DNA from: Paraescarpia echinospica
Taxonomy: Eukaryota > Annelida > Polychaeta > Sabellida > Siboglinidae
DNA length: 64,000 nucleotides
Assembly (NCBI GenBank): GCA_020002185.1
Contig: CM034541.1
Coordinates: 49,441,275 to 49,505,274 of the forward strand
Reading direction: 5' to 3'
Shown here: one piece after another, positions 56,601 through 64,000 of the stretch
Layout of the letters: each line of letters begins with the position of its first letter
Position numbering within the stretch: the first letter of the stretch is position 1
Program-made: the position numbers and the translations under genes
Notes under the pieces: generated by a model
What the model saw: the letters and a program-made list of their open reading frames with translations, nothing else
Database searches by the model: none
Told to the model about the DNA's origin: nothing

Positions 56601-58425
56601 TACTTGGATCGTTGTTTCTCAATTGTTTTCACTTGACCAAACACACGTTAACTAAACACGCATCTACATTATACTGGAAACACGGTATATGAAGACTTCC
56701 ACCATGAATCACACGTGCAAGGAAGTAATGCGGTAGAAACACGCTGATCTGGGAATTAAGGACGTCCGTGTTTTCTCAGCTGCAATACACTCCACGGTAC
56801 ACGGCCGGTCAGTTCATTAGATGGTATAAGACACTTGTTTAGACGGCGAGTATATTGCTGATTAGCGTTGACCACAGGCATCGGTTAATTAATTGCCCAT
56901 CTGGTTTGGACTGTGTATTTCTATTTACGCACCGGGTTGTCTTAATCGTGGCTACGGCAGCCCGTTCTATCTTCGTCTAGTATAACTTGCTGTAACTCCT
57001 ACAACCCGCATGCCCGTTGTCTTCCCTTGTAACTCTCTAATGTTGTAAATCCGCTTTCGTGGTGCCTTCGGCGTTTGTGTGTCAGTCACATAAAGCTAAA
57101 TATGTTTTTTAAACAGGACAAGCTACACTCAACTCAAACAGTGCATCATAATATTATGAAACTGAGACTTGTTGTCATGAAAGACATTCAAAGACAGAAA
57201 ACAAGACGGTTTAGAGGAGATATCAAGCATAATTGTTTAGGGTATTGAACGGTTATGCAAACATGAAAAAAAAGTTGTCGGAGGAACGAATACGAAGTAA
57301 CATTCCTGATGGAAAGGTTAGATTAGTTACCAGAACGAATTAGTTTTCAAAGAAAGCAGTAAAGGAACGGAAAACTGTTTACTGGTTGTGGAAATGCTAT
57401 CAATGTGAATATGTTTCAAATGAAAACTGGCAAATATCTCAGAAAGACTGGCTACGTATAGGGGAAACACCGTTAAAATCTCGATTTGTTATTCGCTGCC
57501 AAATCAAATTACATTCTGGCATTTTTGGATAGCTATCTGGGTACTTTTCACCTTCGGTGCTTGGATTTAATGCATTAATTGTTTTCCAAACAGGACCAGC
57601 TATAATCAATTGTCACACATATTACTACACACGGAATATATGTTCACGGCAATGACTTCAAGGTTTGGCCGACACACGCCGTCTAATGAAACGCGGAATG
57701 ACATCGATCCGTGATTGAGTTATGTTGCCTATCACGCAGAGTCCGTGTCAGTAGTTTAGAGTTCATTCAAAAATAACGAAGGACATTTGGGCTGCTAATC
57801 TAGTTGCATCACACGATTTTTTAACGCTCACCAATGTACGTTCACACATGCACGTATACGCATAACGTGCACACGTCTACACGCATTTATGCACGTAAGT
57901 ATAATACCCCGTATATGCAATCACTGAGACAAATGCTCACACGATTTACCGCGATTGTTTCTCTTTTGCGTCTCGCGGCTTCATAACGATGTCAAAATAA
58001 CGTGTTATATCATCCCCCCGTGCGGAGCTAGACTCACTTGTCAACTGGGATTGCTACTTAACCCAGCAATGCGACAATTCGTCTGGACCCGTTGCAGACC
58101 TTCGGAGATTAAAGTCACCAATTACGATACGTTACCGTCGAATTATACATGATGCACAACCAACACGTGTTTGTGTTTTTGCGTGTTCGTCATTCTCCAT
58201 TTAGTTAAGATGAATCAATCCAGGTCTATGTAAAATCTGTAAATATTGATCTGCTTGTGCTAATGTTATACGTAATCGACTGATGAGCCTAATTTTCATA
58301 TTTGTCATCTGGTATTTGAGAGAAGACTCATTGACGAGAATACTTCTTTTGTCGTATTGGTTGTTGACGTTCATTTAAGATAATCGGTTGATTTGTCTAT
58401 AAACAATAACAGAGTCATGATGCAG
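56601..58425. other. Intron 3, unannotated
   Basis: No exon. Two related stretches (about 57105-57150 and 57577-57620, both AAACAGGAC.AGCTA..ATCAA or similar) are diverged direct copies. A TGGCAAATATCTCAGAAAGA motif near 57430 recurs at 3326. Confidence 0.35.
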
Positions 58426-58457
58426 ACACATGCACATACACGCACACACACGCACAC

Positions 58458-58515
<58 letters not shown>

Positions 58516-58640
58516 GCGCGCACGCACCTACAGACACGCACGCTTTCTCTCTCTCACATACAAAAACACATACTCTCACACACATACACACACACGCACG
58601 CACGCACACACACGCACGCACACAAACGTACACACAAACA
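58426..58640. repeat. CA and CG dinucleotide tract upstream of exon 4
   Basis: CA/CGCA repeats lead into (CA)n and then twenty bases of pure (CG)n at 58501-58520, then CA-rich sequence to 58640. About 95 bases alternate purine and pyrimidine without a break. The tract ends some 240 bases before exon 4 on the sense strand. Confidence 0.95.
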
Positions 58641-58877
58641 CAAAACAAACGTAAATATTTCTGCAGATATTTACACTTAAAACGTAATGTGTTACCCTTA
58701 AATTTGCCGGTGTCCAGACAAAAAGGCATGCTAATGCCGTGCTCTCCAAATAGATGTGCGCTCCTTGACATTTGCCTGTCTTTGTATATGTCGTTCTGAT
58801 CATAAATCTCGACAAGCAATGTGTCTTCGTGGTCGATGACCTCTTGATTGACTGTCACGTGACTCGTTTGTTCCCAG

Positions 58878-58987
58878 GAATGGAACAATTACAACTTGGC
58901 CTGGAACAAGTCTGAATATGGCAACATCTCGAGTATACGTGTTCCTCCAAACAAAATCTGGCGGCCGGATATCTTGATGTACAACAG
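58878..58987 (+). CDS. Nicotinic acetylcholine receptor subunit, exon 4 (loop A)
   Basis: 110 bases, acceptor GTTCCCAG|GA, donor ACAG|GTATGT, phase 0 to 2. It encodes residues 89-124 and part of 125: EWNNYNLAWNKSEYGNISS, IRVPPNKIWRPDILMYN. The W.W pattern after loop D and WRPDILMYN (loop A, with the conserved Tyr at residue 123) are typical. Two N-glycosylation sequons are present (N98-K-S and N104-I-S). 110 bases is the standard length for this exon in alpha-7-like genes. It joins in frame to either version of exon 3. Confidence 0.96.
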
Positions 58988-59084
58988 GTATGTGTGGTTA
59001 GCTGCAGCGCATCGTCGACCATTAATGGATGAGTTATATTTCGTATCATTGATATATTATTCACACATATATACAAGCAAGTGC

Positions 59085-59435
59085 ATCCACAGGTATGCAC
59101 ACACATACGTGCGCGCGCAGACACGTACACACATAGGCATACCTGAACACACACGCATACACTCATGAATGAATGCACACGCACGAGTGCACACGCAACC
59201 GGGCGCGCCTGCTCATACACTCACACGCGCGCTCGCCAACACATACACACATATCACAAACACGCAGGCACGCACGCATAAACAGAACAGACACACACAC
59301 ACACACACATACAACAGACACACACAACACGCACACACACACACACTCACACATGCACACATCCATACACACACGCGCGCACGCACACACGTACACACAC
59401 ACAAACACACACACACACACACACACACAAAGCAC
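59085..59435. repeat. CA-rich imperfect microsatellite in intron 4
   Basis: About 350 bases of CA, CACG and CATA repeats, starting some 100 bases after exon 4. Long His-Thr and Cys-Val frames on both strands are artefacts. Confidence 0.93.
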
Positions 59436-60302
59436 CTGTACAATATATAATTATATAACAAAAAATTACTCCGAATGTACGCGATCAATAATGCTCAACC
59501 ACGATATATGCTGCTTGTAAACAGCCACACTCGCGATAATTGTTAAACGATTAGACGACTGCCATCGTTGCGTGTGAATTATCCATTAACGCCGACTTGT
59601 CGTTGAAGTAAATGCATATCTGCTTGACACGATACAGTTGTTTGTCGCCATTATTCCTGTCTTAGTAAGTCCTCATCCTACGTCATAGCTCGATCGATTA
59701 CCGCCACCCATGGGTCGTTCCGGTGTGAAGAGTTTAATCGAAAATCGGTATCTGCAAAGTACACCATTATACTCCGTGGAAAAGCAACACGGTACTTCTT
59801 TGGGGATTATTAACCTGTTTTATTAAGAGGAAACTACCCGAGATGGATATTGCACCAGTGGTCAAACCATCGACGTTGATGACTGCACTGCAGGATGTTG
59901 CATCAAAATGGAAGCCATTGTCATCCTGGCATATGTTCAGCCATTATTCAATATTGATATGTTGACCCATATGTCATATTCGTGGTTGAACTAGCATTTG
60001 TTCTATTGCGAATTGTATTCATGTTATTATGTAGTCTGCTGGCTAGACAGAGCAACGAAGAAAAAAGAACAGGCACAGAGAAGATATAAGACATAAGTCT
60101 GAGGTTTGTTGGGCACTGCTACAGACACAATGCATTTCTGATCATCACATGGCAGCCAGCGCATTGAAAAGCAAGCGATTGGAGATCAGTTTTTTCTGTC
60201 TAAAGGAAAATGCGGGCAAATAGAGTTGCAAGTGGCAATGAAAGATGGAGGCGTCTTGAGACAGATAGTTGGAACCAGCAGAGTACGACCACGAGGGCCA
60301 AT
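59436..60302. other. Intron 4, unannotated
   Basis: No exon or recognised repeat. Confidence 0.4.
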
Positions 60303-60452
60303 ATGAATGAATGCACGAATGAATGAACGAACAAATGAATGAATGGATGATCGAATGAACGAACGAACGAACGAATGAATTAATTAACGAACGAGCGAAC
60401 GAACAATCAAACGAACGAATGAATGAACGAACGAATGAACGAATGAATGACT
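60303..60452. repeat. GAAC/GAAT tetranucleotide array
   Basis: About 150 bases of (GAAT)n and (GAAC)n variants. Confidence 0.93.
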
Positions 60453-61373
60453 TTGCATTACCACAAAGGCTTCCGTGTGTACAATTTGGATGTCGCATCA
60501 TGACTTCAGCAGATATGTGTTTTTTCATGAATTACAGTTTTAAAATGCAAAGTGTCCGTTATCTGCTTACCTGCCCATTCAGCATACTACGTAAACACAA
60601 TCTTTATTCAGGTTACTTTCAACTTAGACAGATAATGGCCAAATTATATATAAAATGTGGTTCAATAAAACACAGTTGAGCAGTCAATACGTTAGAATAG
60701 ATATACAGTGTTTGCTACATAACATGGATGTACGGTAAACGATCGGATTATACACACCTGTAAATGGGACGGTGCAACGGTGGATGCTGTCTTGGCGCAC
60801 CCGTATGGCAAGACTTGAAGTCAACATTACTACACCAGCAGTGCAATATCTGCTGCAATAGACCTATTAGTTCAACTGGTTCTTCAAAACTTCTTGCTGT
60901 GATTATCCGGACAACAGTCGAGTTGCATTTACAACAGCACCAAATCCAGGAGCTACACATGGTTGCCTTTCAAAGCAATGTCGCCTATAAACGTAATCAT
61001 ATCTATGATACATAATTTGCATTATCACAATCATGTATTGCTTCTCAGTGAAATCATTCAACAGGCGTAGTAGCTTGATGAATTGACGTTACGACCGATT
61101 CCAGTTGGATAGTTATAGTGTACTAGGCCCTTTATCGCTGCTGCTAAATAATGAAACAGACGTCGTAGAACAATTATTAATTAACCGTTTGATTGCCCTT
61201 TATTCAATATTTTATTTTAAATTGCACTCTATAACTTGCATAAGTTTAATGGTGATATAACACATGTTAATGTGAAATCGTATTAGTACATACAGGACTC
61301 TTTATGGGAGCTGTGCTTTGTATGTGTGTCAATAAAGCCCTATAGTTCATACAATGCTATTTTATCGTTGCAG
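60453..61373. other. Intron 4, last part
   Basis: No further exon recognised. Open frames at 60419-60679 and 60764-61015 have no supporting domain. The intron ends with acceptor TTATCGTTGCAG. Confidence 0.4.
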
Positions 61374-61466
61374 CGCTGATGAAGATTTTGACAGTACGTT
61401 CCCAACAAACGTGGTGGTGTCATCAAATGGCGACTGCCTGTGGGTTCCACCCGGACTCTTCTTCAG
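61374..61466 (+). CDS. Nicotinic acetylcholine receptor subunit, exon 5 (loop E)
   Basis: 93 bases, acceptor TTGCAG|CG, donor TTCAG|GTGACA, phase 2 to 2. After the split Ser (125) it encodes [17 protein letters not shown] and [13 protein letters not shown] (residues 126-155). The SADE.FD.TF.TNV pattern follows loop A in nAChRs, and GDCLWVPPG is loop E. A cysteine in this loop is common in alpha-7-like subunits. The split last codon (AG|C) is completed by exon 6. Confidence 0.96.
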
Positions 61467-61614
61467 GTGACAAATATAAACGACAACTGTAAATGACATT
61501 CTTCGACTTTTAGCTACCCAATAATATTTGCTACGTGCGAACAGGTTAGCATAGCAGCACTCTACACAGTAGTTTATCTTCCCTCTTTTCTTCGCTTCGT
61601 CCTGCAATCATTCC

Positions 61615-61765
61615 CGCCTACGTTTTCTCACACTCGCTTCTCCCCCTCTCTTTTCTTCTATCTCCCTTTCTCTCCCTCTCTCCCTTTCCACAGTTCTTTG
61701 TCTCGTTCGCTCTCGCTCTCGCCCTCTTCTCTACTCTTCCCTCCCCCCTCTCTTTCTGTCTCTCG
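61615..61765 (+). repeat. Long pyrimidine tract in intron 5
   Basis: About 150 bases almost entirely C and T on the sense strand, including CTCCCTTTCCACAG, which looks like a strong acceptor at about 61693. No open exon with a donor follows it, so I treat it as a repeat or decoy. Confidence 0.8.
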
Positions 61766-61774
61766 TACTTACGT

Positions 61775-61915
61775 GTATGTGTGTGTGCGTGTGTGCATGT
61801 GTGCGTGTGTGCGTGTGTGCGTGTGTGCGTGTGTGCATGTGTGTGCGTGTGTGTCTGTGTCTGTGCGCGCGCGTACGTGCATGTGTGTATGTGTGTTCGC
61901 GCGCGTGCATGCAAT
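61775..61915. repeat. GTGTGC/GT microsatellite in intron 5
   Basis: About 140 bases of (GTGTGC)n, GT and GCGC repeats directly after the pyrimidine tract, about 215 bases before exon 6. Confidence 0.94.
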
Positions 61916-62130
61916 TTAGCTAAGTTTAAAAAACACAAAACATTATTTTCAGAAAAGTATAGTTATGTTGGATTAGATATAAATAAAATAAACAATAACA
62001 AGTCCCTCCATAGGTTTAGTCCTCAGATTTACTCACTTTGCTGAACATTCTTGTCAAATCCTTCAGATAACACACATAATTATAGTTTGCACATTTCTAA
62101 CTAAACGGAATACGTATTACTTAATTTCAG

Positions 62131-62291
62131 CACGTGTAAGATCGATATCACGTGGTTTCCGTTCGACGATCAACATTGTAAGATGAAGTTCGGTTCGTGG
62201 ACGTATGATGGCTCTGCCATCGACCTTCTGTTAAAGATGGAAGGTGGAGACACATCCAACTTCATCGCCAACGGCGAGTGGGACTTGATAG
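62131..62291 (+). CDS. Nicotinic acetylcholine receptor subunit, exon 6 (Cys-loop, loop B)
   Basis: 161 bases, acceptor TAATTTCAG|CA, donor ATAG|GTCAGT, phase 2 to 1. It encodes residues 157-209. [15 protein letters not shown] is the Cys-loop, with exactly 13 residues between Cys158 and Cys172 and the FPFD motif. KFGSWTYDG is loop B, with the principal-face tryptophan (179). NGEWDLI leads toward loop C. The next exon, expected to hold loop C and the vicinal cysteines that define alpha subunits, is beyond the window. The open frame of the whole transcript so far is 628 bases. Confidence 0.97.
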
Positions 62292-64000
62292 GTCAGTTAA
62301 GTATGATGGTGATGTCAATGGTGTTGCTTACGCGTTGCAGTGTATGCCGTGGGATTTAACCACTGGAGACGGTTTCATGAAGCGGCTAAAACGTTCTAAT
62401 AATGTCTACTCGACATGAAGCAGGGCTCTATACTGCTTTCCCCATTGTTACGTAGTATTCTTCGCAGTACGCGCACGTTCGAGTCCAAAGTGTTTCAAAA
62501 GTTAACGCTCGACCTTTGCGACTGCTTCTGCCACAAATGTCGCGTGCGCTGTGCGTGTATGTCGGCCAGTGTCTTCAATTATCGGTTGTTGAAGGAAACC
62601 AAGATGGCGGACAGTGCCTTCATGTAATCGTCAACGCTTCCTATTCATGATATCAGTGCATTAAACGTACGTTCAATCGTAGGTGTATCTAAATAGAGGC
62701 CGACCGCTGTTTTTGTGAACTGTATTTCGGGTGCCAAATGTGACATCAAAATTCCTCCAAATATCTAGACCATTTGTCCACGGCAGAAAGAAAATACTTT
62801 CTGCTGCCTTAAACATATTAGTATGTACACGTTGCATTGGGTACGCTCATTAATTCCGAAACTTACATTACCCACAATTCAACCGAAGCTGTTCCGAGCA
62901 ACAGTGTCGCCACCTGGTGAAAATGATGTCAGCATTGACTGGACAGCACTTCGCCTATCGCAATAGGCGGCTTCGTTGTGTGTCACATAAACTGATTGTA
63001 ATGCGTGTTAAGCGGGCCAAAGAGACATTTATCTCTAGCAAAAACTGCCACAATGTTCGTTCTAAAGCTGTCATAAGAAATCTATTTTTCCACAAATTTG
63101 TTGAAGTGACGCAAACCGCGACATGTTTTTGATAGCCGTCTTTTAAAACTAAGCATTAATAATTGGATTGCTCCCCCGGTGCTGCCGATAACAGTTTATT
63201 GAGCCGTATGCGAGCAATATGACATATCCATCGGCCCCACGAGCACTATAGAACGTTCCCCATTAGACATCAAAGTAGATGTATAAAGTAATAAAAACAT
63301 GTTTAGCTTTAGGCCTATCAATGATGCGGCGAGACTTTGACGCGTACATCAATGATGTTTTATAATTTTCAGTTCGTTCTCATTCATGGTGAACTAGATG
63401 ACCATAGAACCAGCAGAACGTAACAAGCGCACTGCTAGATAATTATGAAACGCTGACACAATGACACATTTTAGAAAGTAGCACATTTTTAATTCCTTAT
63501 ATTCTGTTTCTACAAATACCACCAACATTCAAATATGACGCAGCTTCCGGTAATTCCAAATAAGGAGTTTCTGAAATGAAATACGGCTATATACCAGAAT
63601 TAAATAAAACTACCTTAAATTTTGCCAATCAACATTTCACGAACTAAACAATACAATTCAATGTTCAGTAATCTAATAAACAATATAATGTTGTAAATTA
63701 GTTGTTTCTTTTCTGTGTCCACTTTTTTTATCACGTACCAGCATCAAAATATCTGAAGTCTGGAAATCTTTCCGATTAATCAAACCCTGGAAGGAAAAAT
63801 ATAATAATAATAATCATGATAATCTGTCTCGCACATGATGTTCCACGTTCATTTTGAGTTGAGGGAATTTAATTATGTCTGGTGGCTATGTCGTAACAAT
63901 GAGACACCGCTCGATCTGTTTTGTCAGCAGAGCTTCTATATTTGGACCAATGCCTGTCACGTAATAGAAGGTTAAAAAGCACAAGTCTCAGTTTTAGGCC
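62292..64000. other. Start of intron 6; nothing further recognised
   Basis: AT-rich, no exon with loop C or membrane segments was found before the window ends. 70- and 71-residue open frames at 62415-62627 and 62917-63132 lack receptor motifs and splice context. Confidence 0.5.

Noticed and set aside
61690..61735. An extra receptor exon after the strong acceptor CCACAG
   Set aside because: The following sequence is CT repeat without receptor motifs or a donor, and exons 5 and 6 already join in phase.

Overview
The window is eukaryotic, from a bilaterian animal and most likely a marine invertebrate. The evidence is split genes with GT-AG introns and conserved phases, LINEs of the CR1 type, a tRNA-derived SINE family, terminal-inverted-repeat elements and very many (CA)n/(GT)n and tetranucleotide arrays. 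The sequence does not settle the phylum; a spiralian (mollusc, annelid, brachiopod) or an amphioxus would all fit.

The one conventional gene I can support is the 5' half of a nicotinic acetylcholine receptor (nAChR) subunit on the + strand. Signal-peptide exon 1 (13625-13697) is followed by a 37.4 kb intron, exon 2 (51107-51252), two near-identical 45-base exons 3a (55321-55365) and 3b (55454-55498), exon 4 (58878-58987), exon 5 (61374-61466) and exon 6 (62131-62291). Exon lengths (146, 45, 110, 93, 161) and phases join without a break. They carry binding loops D, A, E and B and the Cys-loop. Loop C, the four membrane segments and the stop codon lie beyond base 64000, so alpha versus non-alpha status cannot be read here. 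The doubled exon 3, which encodes loop D of the ligand site, is the main biological finding: two mutually exclusive versions of the complementary face of the receptor.

Region by region. Bases 1-5200 are intergenic, with micro- and minisatellites, a foldback and a decayed LINE reverse transcriptase. Bases 5201-12893 hold two CR1-type LINEs with their 5' ends facing: a nearly intact, 5'-truncated minus-strand copy and an older, 3'-truncated plus-strand copy. Both keep a UUUAAAC/U slippery heptamer at the ORF1 stop, with ORF2 in the -1 frame. The LINE 3' end also has a hairpin supported by a compensatory base-pair change in a third copy at 27583-27711. Bases 13200-13624 are the presumed receptor promoter. 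Intron 1 (13698-51106) is a store of repeats: SINE copies (one inserted in another, plus a tandem 3' half at 48062-48890), two TIR elements, a pogo-like fragment, remnants of several LINE families and many tandem arrays. Introns 2 to 5 hold a nested 34/56-base minisatellite, a kilobase of GAGT/GATG repeats just upstream of exon 3a, a piggyBac-like remnant and CA, CG and GT tracts close to exons.

Most long open frames in the window are translations of simple repeats and are not genes. Nothing bacterial (operons, CRISPR, insertion sequences) and no rRNA or true tRNA gene was seen.
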